From Stutzerimonas stutzeri (GTDB taxonomy: Bacteria; Pseudomonadota; Gammaproteobacteria; Pseudomonadales; Pseudomonadaceae), in the NCBI RefSeq assembly GCF_002890895.1, contig NZ_POUL01000011.1:62001-126000 (forward strand): a stretch of 64,000 nucleotides of DNA. Reading direction: 5' to 3'. A program made the translations under genes and the position numbers. Below are positions 28,567 to 36,610 of this stretch, piece by piece (within the stretch, counting starts at the first letter, position 1; every line of letters starts with the position of its first letter). The notes beneath the pieces are model-generated. The model was not told the DNA's origin, ran no database searches, and saw nothing but the letters and a program-made list of their open reading frames with translations.

Positions 28567-29232
28567 CTAAAGCACGCGGCTCTCGAAGCGCGACAACCCG
28601 ACCAGCTCCACTACCAGCTCGTCGCCCTGATTGAGAGGACCGACCCCCGCCGGCGTGCCGGTCAGCACGACGTCGCCAGGCTGAAGGCTGAAGTGCCCGG
28701 CAATGTGCTGCAACAGCGGCAGGATGGCATTGAGCATCTGGCTGCTGTTGCCGTCCTGACGGACTTCACCGTTGATGGTCAGGCGGATACCGATGTCGCC
28801 GAGGTCGTCCACCGCATCGCCCGGCACGAAGGGTGCCAGCACGCAAGCGCCATCAAAGCTCTTGGCGATCTCCCACGGGTGGCCCTTTTCCTTCAGCTTG
28901 GCCTGCACGTCGCGCAGGGTCAGGTCCAGAGCGGGAGCGAAACCGGAGATCGCATCGCGAACCTCCTCTTCGTTGGGTTTGCGCGACAGCGGCTTGCCGA
29001 TCAGCACGGCAATTTCCGCCTCGTAGTGCACGGCGCCACGGTCCGCTGGAATGCTGAAGCCACTGTCCAGCGGCACGGTGCAGCTGCCGGCCTTGATGAA
29101 CAGCAATGGCTCAGTCGGCACCGGGTTGTTCAGCTCTTTAGCGTGCTCGGCGTAGTTTCGGCCGATGCAGACGACCTTGCCCAGCGGGTAGTGGATGGTC
29201 GTGCCGTCGGTGTACTGGTGCTTGTAGGTCAT
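28567..29232 (-). CDS. Fumarylacetoacetate hydrolase-family protein
   Basis: A 221-residue enzyme of the FAH/YcgM type. Metal-binding and signature segments are VVCIGRNYAEHAKEL, HYEAEIAVLIGKPL and DVVLTGTPAGVGPL. Small FAH proteins hydrolyse acylpyruvates or decarboxylate oxaloacetate; the mammalian relative FAHD1 acts on oxaloacetate and acylpyruvates. ATG 29232 (MTYKHQYTDGTTIHY) with GGAGGG upstream lies 17 bases after the D2HGDH gene, so it probably handles 2-oxo acids in the same pathway or cleans up by-products. Confidence 0.87.
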   Translation of the reverse strand: MTYKHQYTDGTTIHYPLGKVVCIGRNYAEHAKELNNPVPTEPLLFIKAGSCTVPLDSGFSIPADRGAVHYEAEIAVLIGKPLSRKPNEEEVRDAISGFAPALDLTLRDVQAKLKEKGHPWEIAKSFDGACVLAPFVPGDAVDDLGDIGIRLTINGEVRQDGNSSQMLNAILPLLQHIAGHFSLQPGDVVLTGTPAGVGPLNQGDELVVELVGLSRFESRVL

Positions 29233-29249
29233 GGAGGGTTCCTGTCTGT

Positions 29250-30644
29250 TCAAACAGCGAAGATCTTGCCCGGATTCATGATGCCGTTCGGATCGAAGGC
29301 AGCCTTGACCGCCTTCATGTACTCGATTTCCACCGGCGAGCGGCTGTACTCGAGGTAGTCGCGCTTGGTCATGCCCACGCCGTGCTCGGCGGAGATCGAA
29401 CCGTTGTACTTCTGTACGGTTTCGAACACCCACTTGTTGACGGTGGCGCACTTGCCGAAGAACTCGTCCTTGTCCATCGCATCCGGCTTGAGAATGTTCA
29501 AGTGCAGGTTGCCGTCACCAATGTGCCCGAACCAGACGATCTCGAAATCCGGGTAATGCTCACCAACGATGGCGTCGATTTCCTTGAGGAAAGCCGGCAC
29601 CTTGGCGATGGTCACCGAGATATCGTTCTTGTACGGCGTCCAGTGGCTGATGGTCTCGGAAATGTACTCGCGCAGTTTCCATAGGTTCTGCAGCTGCTGC
29701 TCGCTCTGGCTCATCACGCCGTCGAGCACCCAACCTTCGTTGACACAGTGTTCAAAGGTCGCCAGCGCCTGATCAGCGCGTTCGTCGGTGGTGGCTTCGA
29801 ATTCCAGCAGCGCGTAGAACGGGCAATCGGTTTCGAACGGTGCCGGCACGTCGCCACGGCCTAGCACCTTGGCCAGTGCCTTGTCGGAGAAAAACTCGAA
29901 GGCGGTCAGGTCCAGCTTGTCCTGGAACGCGTGCAGCACCGGCATGATCGACTCGAAGTCCGGCGTGCCTAGCACCAGCGCTGTCAGGTTGGTCGGCTGA
30001 CGCTCCAGGCGCATGGTCGCCTCGACGACGAAGCCCAGCGTACCCTCGGCGCCGATGAACAGCTGGCGCAGGTCATAGCCGGTGGCGTTCTTGATCAGGT
30101 CCTTGTTCAGCTCGAGCAGATCGCCTTTACCAGTGACGACCTTCAGCCCCGCCACCCAGTTACGGGTCATGCCGTAGCGAATCACCTTGATACCGCCAGC
30201 ATTGGTGCCAATGTTGCCGCCGATCTGGCTGGAGCCGGCCGAGGCAAAATCCACTGGGTAGTAGAGCCCCTTGTCTTCGGCAAACTGCTGCAGCTGTGCG
30301 GTGACCACGCCCGGCTGGCAGACAGCTGTGCGATCCATCTCGTTGAATTCGAGAATCTGGTTCATGTAGTCGAACGAGACCACCACCTCACCGTTAGCGG
30401 CGACCGCCGCAGCAGAGAGACCGGTCCGGCCGCCAGATGGCACCAGCGCAACCTTGCGGTCATTGGCCCAGCGCACGATCGCCTGAACCTGCTCGATGCT
30501 CTTCGGGAACACAATGGCCGAGGGTGCCGGGGCGTATTGCTTGGTCCAGTCCTTGCCATAGGTATTCAGCGAATCGGCATCGGTCAGCACCTTGCCAGGC
30601 TCGACCAGGGTCTTCAGCTCGTCGATCAGGGCGAGATCGGTCAT
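29250..30644 (-). CDS. FAD-linked D-2-hydroxyglutarate dehydrogenase
   Basis: A 464-residue FAD_binding_4/FAD-oxidase_C protein. It shows VALVPSGGRTGLSAAAVA, SQIGGNIGTNAGGIKVIRYG, the metal-site HIGDGNLHLNIL and SISAEHGVGMTKRD. In P. stutzeri this enzyme oxidises D-2-hydroxyglutarate, which SerA makes when it reduces 2-oxoglutarate, and so pulls L-serine synthesis forward. Divergent placement next to serA fits that published coupling. Two adjacent start codons (30647, 30644) are possible; the second is used here. Confidence 0.9.
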   Translation of the reverse strand: MTDLALIDELKTLVEPGKVLTDADSLNTYGKDWTKQYAPAPSAIVFPKSIEQVQAIVRWANDRKVALVPSGGRTGLSAAAVAANGEVVVSFDYMNQILEFNEMDRTAVCQPGVVTAQLQQFAEDKGLYYPVDFASAGSSQIGGNIGTNAGGIKVIRYGMTRNWVAGLKVVTGKGDLLELNKDLIKNATGYDLRQLFIGAEGTLGFVVEATMRLERQPTNLTALVLGTPDFESIMPVLHAFQDKLDLTAFEFFSDKALAKVLGRGDVPAPFETDCPFYALLEFEATTDERADQALATFEHCVNEGWVLDGVMSQSEQQLQNLWKLREYISETISHWTPYKNDISVTIAKVPAFLKEIDAIVGEHYPDFEIVWFGHIGDGNLHLNILKPDAMDKDEFFGKCATVNKWVFETVQKYNGSISAEHGVGMTKRDYLEYSRSPVEIEYMKAVKAAFDPNGIMNPGKIFAV

Positions 30645-30719
30645 CATGGGAACTCTCATTCGATTCATGGTCACCCTGAGCACGCTTCAGCTCAGGACAG
30701 GGGGTGTTTCGAGGGGCCT

Positions 30720-30733
30720 GTATGCTAGCATAC
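30720..30733. promoter_or_regulatory. 14-bp perfect palindrome between D2HGDH and serA
   Basis: GTATGCTAGCATAC is a perfect palindrome in the divergent promoter region. It places TATGCT, a plausible -10 hexamer, on both strands, offset by one base from overlapping. I could not find matching -35 boxes at standard spacing, so it may be a regulator operator rather than a core promoter. Confidence 0.5.
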
Positions 30734-30840
30734 GCACCCTTTTGAAACGTGCCTCGGCAGCTCCCGACACCGCTGATACCGGGTCGGCCAGCCTTCGCTG
30801 GACACTTCGTCCTACCCTCGGCCTTAAGGTTTTAATGCAG

Positions 30841-32070
30841 ATGAGCCAGACCTCTCTCGACAAGAGCAAGATCAAGTTCCTTCTTCTCGAAGGCGTGCAC
30901 CAGAACGCTGTCGACACCCTCAAGGCCGCCGGTTACTCCAACATCGAGTACCTCAAGACCGCGCTGACCGATGCGGAACTGAAGGAGAAGATCGCCGACG
31001 CCCATTTCATCGGCATCCGTTCGCGCACCCAGCTCACCGAAGAAGTCTTCGACGCGGCGCAGAAACTGATCGCCGTCGGCTGCTTCTGTATTGGCACCAA
31101 CCAGGTCGACCTGAATGCCGCCCGTGAACGCGGAATCGCGGTGTTCAACGCGCCCTACTCCAACACCCGCTCGGTGGCCGAACTGGTGCTGGCCGAAGCC
31201 ATCCTGCTGCTACGTGGCATCCCTGAGAAGAACGCCTCCTGCCACCGCGGCGGCTGGATTAAGTCGGCGGCCAACTCCTTCGAGATCCGCGGCAAGAAGC
31301 TGGGCATCATCGGTTACGGCTCAATCGGCACGCAGCTGTCGGTGCTAGCCGAGAGCCTCGGCATGCAGGTCTTCTTCTATGATGTGGTGACCAAGCTGCC
31401 GCTGGGCAACGCCACTCAGATCGGCTCGCTTTACGAACTGCTGGGCATGTGCGACATCGTCTCCCTGCATGTTCCCGAACTGCCGTCCACTCAGTGGATG
31501 ATCGGTGAAAAGGAAATCCGCGCCATGAAGCAAGGCGCCATTCTGATCAACGCCGCGCGTGGCACCGTGGTCGAACTGGATCACCTGGCCGCCGCGATCA
31601 AGGATGAGCACCTGATCGGCGCCGCCATCGATGTATTCCCGGTCGAGCCCAAGTCCAACGACGACGAATTCGAGAGCCCCCTGCGTGGTCTTGACCGCGT
31701 GATCCTGACCCCGCACATCGGCGGCTCCACTGCCGAAGCCCAGGCCAACATCGGCCTGGAAGTCGCGGAGAAGCTGGTCAAGTACAGCGACAACGGCACC
31801 TCGGTGTCGTCGGTGAACTTCCCTGAAGTCGCCCTGCCCTCGCATCCGGGCAAGCACCGCCTGCTGCACATCCACGAGAACATTCCAGGCGTGATGAGCG
31901 AGATCAACAAGGTGTTCGCCGACAACGGCATCAACATCTGCGGTCAGTTCCTGCAGACCAACGAAAAGGTCGGCTACGTGGTAATCGACGTGGACAAGGA
32001 ATACTCCGACCTGGCGCTGGAAAAGCTCCAGCACGTCAACGGCACTATCCGCAGCCGCGTACTGTTCTAA
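30841..32070 (+). CDS. serA: D-3-phosphoglycerate dehydrogenase
   Basis: A 409-residue enzyme for the first step of L-serine synthesis, which also reduces 2-oxoglutarate to D-2-hydroxyglutarate. The NAD-binding motif is GIIGYGSIGTQLSVLAES; catalytic segments are NAARGTVVELDHLA and LTPHIGGSTAEAQ. A C-terminal ACT domain (about 335-409) suggests serine feedback. ATG 30841 (MSQTSLDKSKIKFLLLEGVH) gives the conserved length; ATG 30835, two codons earlier, is also possible. A terminator follows the gene. Confidence 0.96.
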   Translation: MSQTSLDKSKIKFLLLEGVHQNAVDTLKAAGYSNIEYLKTALTDAELKEKIADAHFIGIRSRTQLTEEVFDAAQKLIAVGCFCIGTNQVDLNAARERGIAVFNAPYSNTRSVAELVLAEAILLLRGIPEKNASCHRGGWIKSAANSFEIRGKKLGIIGYGSIGTQLSVLAESLGMQVFFYDVVTKLPLGNATQIGSLYELLGMCDIVSLHVPELPSTQWMIGEKEIRAMKQGAILINAARGTVVELDHLAAAIKDEHLIGAAIDVFPVEPKSNDDEFESPLRGLDRVILTPHIGGSTAEAQANIGLEVAEKLVKYSDNGTSVSSVNFPEVALPSHPGKHRLLHIHENIPGVMSEINKVFADNGINICGQFLQTNEKVGYVVIDVDKEYSDLALEKLQHVNGTIRSRVLF

Positions 32071-32091
32071 ACACAGCACTGGCGGCACCAA

Positions 32092-32117
32092 ACGGGAGGC
32101 TCAGGCCTCCCGTTTTC
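32092..32117 (+). terminator. Intrinsic terminator after serA
   Basis: ACGGGAGGC (32092-32100), loop TCAG, GCCTCCCGT (32105-32113), then TTTCG. A nine-pair stem with a short T-rich tail 21 bases after the serA stop codon. Confidence 0.85.
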
Positions 32118-32155
32118 GTTTGCCGCTTGGGCTGAAACAGACCTGCATCGTTTGA

Positions 32156-32437
32156 TCAGTTAGAGGCTGGGTCCCGATTCTCGCTCGAGCGGGCGTCTGG
32201 CCGAACAGGTTGCGACGGGTTCTCGACCGGGATTTCCGGCGGCGCCTCAGGCAGCGACTCCAGCGTTGATGGTCGTGGCTGGCCGTGACTTTCACCCTCG
32301 ATCACGCCCTGGCGTGGCTCACGTGAGTCCAACGGATGCTCGCGAGCCTTTTCCGGGTGCGTCGGGCCGGTTCCGGCGGCGATCGCCAGCGGCGCTGTTA
32401 TCAGTATCGAAGCGCATAACCAGATTCGTGTGACCAT
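32156..32437 (-). CDS. Small exported protein, proline/glutamate-rich, unknown
   Basis: A 93-residue protein with a signal peptide (MVTRIWLCASILITAPLAIA, cleavage near AIAAG). The mature part is hydrophilic and rich in Pro, Glu, Arg and Ser, without predicted structure (HPEKAREHPLDSREPRQG). ATG 32437 has GGGGAGAAG upstream. I do not recognise a family. It lies downstream of another small exported protein, separated by a terminator. Confidence 0.6.
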   Translation of the reverse strand: MVTRIWLCASILITAPLAIAAGTGPTHPEKAREHPLDSREPRQGVIEGESHGQPRPSTLESLPEAPPEIPVENPSQPVRPDARSSENRDPASN

Positions 32438-32502
32438 GATCTTCTCCCCATCATCAGCCCTCTGCGGCCAGCCCCGACGGCGGGCGCTGACGGCTGCGCA
32501 AG

Positions 32503-32530
32503 AAAAAGCCCCAGCAGGGCCGGGGCTTTT
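32503..32530 (-). terminator. Intrinsic terminator between the two small exported proteins
   Basis: On the minus strand AAAAGCCCC pairs with GGGGCTTTTT across a 9-base loop and runs into a T-tract. It starts 20 bases after the stop codon of the 32551-32904 gene. Confidence 0.85.
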
Positions 32531-32550
32531 CATCTAGCTGCGACGACAAG

Positions 32551-32904
32551 TCAGTTGCCAGTGGCACTGTTCCCCGTAGCGGTGGTATTGCCGACACTGG
32601 TACCTGTCTCTGTACCAGGGCCTGCCGTCTCACCGTCAACGGTGGTGCCTGCTCCGGTTGTCAATCCAGTGCGGTCGGTGTCGTCGGTGGTTTTGCCATC
32701 CATCATGGTGTCGTCATGAGCGCCATCCATCTTGCCGTCATGAGTGCCACCCATCTTGCCGTCATGAGTGCCGCTTTTCATTGCACTGCTTTTCGAATCG
32801 TAGGCGTCCTTGTCGTGCATGGCGCCGTTATCAGTAGTGCCAGCAAAAGCAGAAGCAGACATCAGGCCGGCCAGTGTCAGCGCGGCGAGCTTGGTCGTTT
32901 GCAT
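32551..32904 (-). CDS. Small exported low-complexity protein with HDGKM repeats
   Basis: A 117-residue protein with a clear signal peptide (MQTTKLAALTLAGLMSASAFAG). The mature part holds an 8-residue repeat, THDGKMGG / THDGKMDG / AHDDTMMDG (about residues 46-70). A Thr/Gly/Asn-rich low-complexity tail follows (SVGNTTATGNSATGN). His/Asp/Met-rich repeats might bind metals, but no family is recognised. ATG 32904 has GGAGAG upstream and is preferred to 32931. Its own terminator follows. Confidence 0.7.
   Translation of the reverse strand: MQTTKLAALTLAGLMSASAFAGTTDNGAMHDKDAYDSKSSAMKSGTHDGKMGGTHDGKMDGAHDDTMMDGKTTDDTDRTGLTTGAGTTVDGETAGPGTETGTSVGNTTATGNSATGN
32727..32772. repeat. Two direct repeats of 22 bases, 24-base period
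   Basis: CCATCTTGCCGTCATGAGTG plus CC occurs at 32727-32748 and again at 32751-32772. In frame on the minus strand it encodes the GTHDGKM repeats. A third, diverged copy lies at about 32703-32724. Such identity indicates recent in-frame duplication or slippage. Confidence 0.85.
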
Positions 32905-33557
32905 GATCGCTCTCCAGTTCAAGGGGTTCACCTAATACGGCAATGGTGGTGGAAATAAATTTCACCTTGCTGCATGACAGGATCTTTCAGAACCGATGAA
33001 GGCCTTATGCGGCGGGCCTCACGGGCATATCGCCATTGGTCGCCAAGCCAGGGCAAAACCGTTCGTCGGCCGTTGACCAGCGGTTTGTTATGGCGCGTGT
33101 GGCTGGGGACTAATCGCTGACGGTCGATGAGGCCACAGACGAGACAGTAGGCTGGTGGACATCCCTTTCATGCAGCGTGGTCAGGCTATCTAGCCCCCGT
33201 AGCAGACCACGCCAGTCGGCGAAGCCGATAGATCGACAGGTTTAACGACCAGCCGGCATTCACCTCACAGGAGATGTTTGAAGGCGTCAACACAAGACCG
33301 AGCAGCAGACCGGTGAGTGAAGTGCGCACTGGCAGTTCGTGCGAGGGGTATAGATGCAGGCTCCATCGAACGGGTGATTGACTCGACATGGATCGCTTGG
33401 TCCGCCAAGCCGCTTATTTAACCGTCTGTCGGGTTGTCATCCTCAGCGCGCAGATGCCGGCCTAATCCCAGCTGGAACGCTGAACTTCGTCATTCCTGGC
33501 CGGTCGTTTAGTAACTTTTCTATGCAGCATAACGGCACCCCAGACCAAGGATTGAAC
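32905..33557. promoter_or_regulatory. Long intergenic region upstream of csgD
   Basis: About 650 bases with no supportable gene; the best frame (33186-33389, minus) lacks a ribosome site and recognisable sequence. GAACTT (33482-33487), 16 bases, then TCGTTT is a loose match to an AlgU/RpoE-type promoter. AAGGA (33546-33550) is the csgD ribosome site. Long leaders are typical for csgD, which integrates many regulators in enterics. Confidence 0.5.
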
Positions 33558-34220
33558 ATGGACGAAGCGGATTTCACCCACCGGGAACGTAACCGGCCTA
33601 CTGTCACCCTGCTGACCGGCAATGAGCTACTGGGACTGTTCTTCAAGCACTTTCTTGGTGAGCAGGCTCAGCTAGAGGTAGCCCTGGCGCGGCTCGAGAA
33701 AATCGTTCCGGGCAGCACCGATCTCTATCTACTCGACTCTGGAAACAGCCAGACCGAGCAACTGTCGACGCTGCTTGATCAGCTTGATGAGCAGACGCCC
33801 GTTGCGCTGGTCAATATCGCGCCGGAACAGGCCGAGCAGCTGGTCGACAAGCACCCCACCATTCGTGGCGTGTTTTACAGTCATGCCACGCGCGAGCATC
33901 TGCTCGACGGCATTCAGGTCCTACTGGACGGCGGCGACTGGCTTCCTCGGGTTCTGACCGAACGGCTGCTCAGCCAATGGCGACGCATGCGCCAACTCGC
34001 CGGCAGCAAGCCGTCACTGACTTTGCGCGAGCGCGAAATTCTCAGCCTGGCCGGCAAAGGCCTGTCGAATGCCGAGATCGCCGAACAACTGTGCCTGAGC
34101 CCGCACACCATCAAGAGCCACATCCATAACCTGTTGCGCAAGATTGGCGCGTCCAATCGGGCCGAGGCGGCCTTTCTGCTTCGCGGCCGGCTGGATTGGT
34201 CCGAGTCGTGCCACGCCTGA
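33558..34220 (+). CDS. csgD: CsgD-like LuxR-family regulator of curli
   Basis: A 220-residue transcription factor. The N-terminal receiver-like domain (about 10-140) lacks the usual phospho-acceptor pattern, as in CsgD. The LuxR helix-turn-helix is LTLREREILSLAGKGLSNAE followed by SPHTIKSHIHNLLRKIG (about 155-205). It should activate the csg genes directly downstream. ATG 33558 is chosen because AAGGA lies 7 bases upstream; ATG 33522 has no ribosome site. Codons overlap csgE by a few bases, which suggests translational coupling. Confidence 0.88.
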   Translation: MDEADFTHRERNRPTVTLLTGNELLGLFFKHFLGEQAQLEVALARLEKIVPGSTDLYLLDSGNSQTEQLSTLLDQLDEQTPVALVNIAPEQAEQLVDKHPTIRGVFYSHATREHLLDGIQVLLDGGDWLPRVLTERLLSQWRRMRQLAGSKPSLTLREREILSLAGKGLSNAEIAEQLCLSPHTIKSHIHNLLRKIGASNRAEAAFLLRGRLDWSESCHA

Positions 34221-34618
34221 CGCTGTGCCTGTTGCTGCTGAGTCTGGCTGGCCCCCTCCAGGCCGAGGAGCCGCTCAGCCAGGCGCAGGGCGAGGCCGAG
34301 CTGAGCGGGCTGATCATCGACAACACCATCACCCGCTTTGGCCATGATTTTCACCGCTACCTCAGCTTCCAGCTGCAGGACGCCAGCGCGCTAGAAGGCG
34401 ATCTGGTGGTGCGCGAACGCCCTTCGGCGCGCTGGGGCAGCCTGGTCTGGGTGGAGTACGGACAGCTCACCGTCTACCGGCGGTTTCTGCAGCCCAACGT
34501 CGCGGAGATAGAGGAAATCGCCACCCAAGCCGCGCAGTTGATATTGGAAGAGGTCAACCGAAGCAAGCTGCAGAACTTGCTTCAGGACACTTTCGACATG
34601 GACCGGGGCGAATTGTGA
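34208..34618 (+). CDS. csgE: Curli assembly chaperone CsgE
   Basis: About 136 residues with a signal peptide (LTLCLLLLSLAGPLQAEE). The mature part matches CsgE: LIIDNTITRFGHDFHRYLSF, then VRERPSARWGSLVWVEYG and a C-terminal helix. In E. coli CsgE forms a cap on the CsgG outer-membrane pore and guides CsgA through it. Start is uncertain: GTG 34208 or TTG 34196; both overlap the csgD end. CsgE usually works with CsgG and CsgF, but neither is encoded in this window. Confidence 0.88.
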   Translation: MPRLTLCLLLLSLAGPLQAEEPLSQAQGEAELSGLIIDNTITRFGHDFHRYLSFQLQDASALEGDLVVRERPSARWGSLVWVEYGQLTVYRRFLQPNVAEIEEIATQAAQLILEEVNRSKLQNLLQDTFDMDRGEL

Positions 34619-34734
34619 GCGACCGAGGAGTTAATCCGGCCCGCTCATCACGTAGCGCTTGTTTTGCACCGTTCGATGGATGTTCAGCACCCGGCCCGCA
34701 GACAAAAATCCGAGCACTACTTCGAGGTGCCTGC

Positions 34735-35220
34735 ATGGATCGTCTAGCCCTACTGCGCCGCGGCTTTCTCGCCGCCCTTCTGCTCACCTGTCACGCGGTT
34801 CATGCGTCCGATCTGATGGACAACGGGGATCTTGCAGACGGCTCGTTGAACCTTGCCAGTCCGGCGGGGGCCGCCTGGCAGCTGCCCGACATGCAGGTCG
34901 CACGGGTGCTGCAAACAGGCAGTGACAACCTGGCCGACGTAAGCCAGACCGGCACAGCTCAGCTGGCGAACATCGTGCAACAGGGCAGCGACCAGCAGGC
35001 CTTCATTCTTCAGCAGGGCGAAAATCAGATCGCAACCATTCTGCAGATCGGCGAGGGCAACCTGGCGGATATCAGCCAGATCGGCAGCGACAACCAGGCC
35101 GCCATCGCTCAGATCGGCTCAGACAATGCTGCCAGCATCGAACAGCTCGGCAGCGGCTTGAGCAGCAGTGTCACCCAATACGGCAGCGGCCAAAGCGTCC
35201 AGATCGTCCAGCATCGCTAA
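34735..35220 (+). CDS. csgB: Minor curlin subunit, nucleator
   Basis: A 161-residue exported protein with signal peptide ending near HAVHAS. From about residue 58 it is made of curlin repeats of about 22 residues, of the form Q-x-G-x2-N-x-A-x-I-x-Q: LQTGSDNLADVSQTG, ILQIGEGNLADISQIG, AIAQIGSDNAASIEQLG. This pattern folds as stacked beta-arches. CsgB anchors and nucleates CsgA fibres. ATG 34735 has GAGG upstream; the longer frame from 34615 would lack a signal peptide at the N-terminus. Confidence 0.88.
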   Translation: MDRLALLRRGFLAALLLTCHAVHASDLMDNGDLADGSLNLASPAGAAWQLPDMQVARVLQTGSDNLADVSQTGTAQLANIVQQGSDQQAFILQQGENQIATILQIGEGNLADISQIGSDNQAAIAQIGSDNAASIEQLGSGLSSSVTQYGSGQSVQIVQHR

Positions 35221-35235
35221 TAAGAAGGTAACCCT

Positions 35236-36162
35236 ATGCGCAGTCTGCATCTCCTCGCGTCAGCCGCTTTGCTGTCCGTCGCCATTGGCGCCCATGCCGA
35301 CAACAACGCAAAACTTGTACAGACCGGCAATGATAACGACGCCACGATTGATCAGACGGGCGTGCTGAACGAAGCGACAATCCGGCAGAACGGAACGGCT
35401 AACAGCGGTTCGATCTACCAGGGCGTCATCGCTGAGCTGAATGTGGCCAGCATCGTGCAAATCGGCAGCAACAAGGCCTCTATCTACCAAGGTGATGAAA
35501 CTCGCTTCTCCAGCGCCAGCGTCTATCAGCAGGGCACCGGCAACCGCGCCGAGGTCGAGCAGCACTGGTATACCAATGAGCTGCAAATCAGCAGCATCGG
35601 CAACAACAATTCCATTTCGGCCTCTCAAAATGGTTTCGCTCGGGCCGAGGCGTATCAGATTGGCAATGACAATTCGCTGGTAATGACCCAAGACGGCTTT
35701 TACCACGGCACCACGCTGGCGGTTTACCAGGTCGGCGATGAGAACCTGGTGACCATCGGGCAGGGCGATGGCGGCAATATCAAGCTGGCCCAGAACGGCA
35801 ATCTGAACACCGCGACGATCTCGCAGTACAACCTGTTTGGGGAAGTCGAGTTCAATCAGGCAGGCGACGACAACCTGCTGACAGCTGAACAGAGCGGGCG
35901 TAGCAATTCGTTCAGAGGGTCCTCAACCGGAAACAGCAACAGTGTCGAGTTGGTGCAATGGTTCGACGGCAACCAAGCCAGCGTCGTGCAGTCCGGCGAT
36001 GACAACATCGCCGCCATCAACCAGCTAGCCGGATACAACGAAGCCCGCATCAACCAGGTCGGCATGGCAAACCAGGCCTCGATCACCCAGAACGCTGAGC
36101 TCATGAACGCGGTCATCTCGCAGACGGGGACCGGCAACATGGCCACCGTTACCCAACAGTGA
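35236..36162 (+). CDS. csgA: Major curlin subunit, long form
   Basis: A 308-residue exported amyloid subunit, about twice the length of E. coli CsgA (151). After the signal peptide (ending AIGAHADN) about twelve degenerate curlin repeats follow, such as LVQTGNDNDATIDQTG, IVQIGSNKASIYQG, VVQSGDDNIAAINQL and INQVGMANQASITQN. Gln and Asn at repeat edges form the expected ladder. Some repeats carry inserts (TRFSSAS, EQHWYTNE, YHGTTLAVYQ). The ribosome site GAAGG lies 15 bases after the csgB stop codon, so the two are co-translated from one message. Confidence 0.9.
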   Translation: MRSLHLLASAALLSVAIGAHADNNAKLVQTGNDNDATIDQTGVLNEATIRQNGTANSGSIYQGVIAELNVASIVQIGSNKASIYQGDETRFSSASVYQQGTGNRAEVEQHWYTNELQISSIGNNNSISASQNGFARAEAYQIGNDNSLVMTQDGFYHGTTLAVYQVGDENLVTIGQGDGGNIKLAQNGNLNTATISQYNLFGEVEFNQAGDDNLLTAEQSGRSNSFRGSSTGNSNSVELVQWFDGNQASVVQSGDDNIAAINQLAGYNEARINQVGMANQASITQNAELMNAVISQTGTGNMATVTQQ

Positions 36163-36184
36163 TCCTGTCCCTTGGCCTTCGCTT

Positions 36185-36610
36185 ATGCTCACTGCGACCC
36201 TCGCCGCCATGCTGTTAGCCTCTGCCGCCGGCCCGGTTGACGCTCGCCTGGAGCTAGTGCCTGAAGCCGACCGATTGAATCTGCGGTTGTGCTTCAGCAG
36301 TGCCAAAGTCCACAAGCTCAGCTATCAACTGGAAGTGCGCGCTCAAGGCCGCGCCGGCACCAGTCGCAGCCGCCAATCAGGCGAGCTGACCAGCGCCCCT
36401 CAAACCCAATGCCCGCTGAACAACTGGCTGGGCGTGGCGCCCGATAGCCATATCGAGGCGACCGTCACCTGGACCATCGACGGTGAAGAGCAAACACCCT
36501 TGCACCAGAGCTACCCGTCCACCGAACCCGCGGGTGCTCCGAAGCCGGCTCCTCGCCAGTCGCCGGCAGCGGAGAGCATGGTCGCCAGGTCCGCTTCAAA
36601 CCTGCGATAG
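36185..36610 (+). CDS. CsgC/CsgH-type curli chaperone
   Basis: A 141-residue exported protein with a short signal peptide (LAAMLLASAAGPVDA). The mature domain has an Ig-like beta-sandwich appearance with two cysteines (LRLCFSSA and TQCPLNNW), about as expected for the CsgH/CsgC amyloid inhibitors that keep CsgA unfolded in the periplasm. A disordered Pro/Ser-rich tail follows. Identity rests on position after csgA and general pattern; CsgC itself has a CxC motif not seen here, so CsgH is the closer match. It overlaps the convergent acyltransferase gene by 15 bases. Confidence 0.65.
   Translation: MLTATLAAMLLASAAGPVDARLELVPEADRLNLRLCFSSAKVHKLSYQLEVRAQGRAGTSRSRQSGELTSAPQTQCPLNNWLGVAPDSHIEATVTWTIDGEEQTPLHQSYPSTEPAGAPKPAPRQSPAAESMVARSASNLR

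Noticed and set aside
33272-33379. Short ORF after AGGAG in the csgD leader
   Set aside because: The ATG follows the ribosome site directly, with no spacing, so initiation is unlikely.
33186-33389. 67-codon minus-strand frame upstream of csgD
   Set aside because: No ribosome site, no recognisable sequence, and it lies in a likely regulatory leader.
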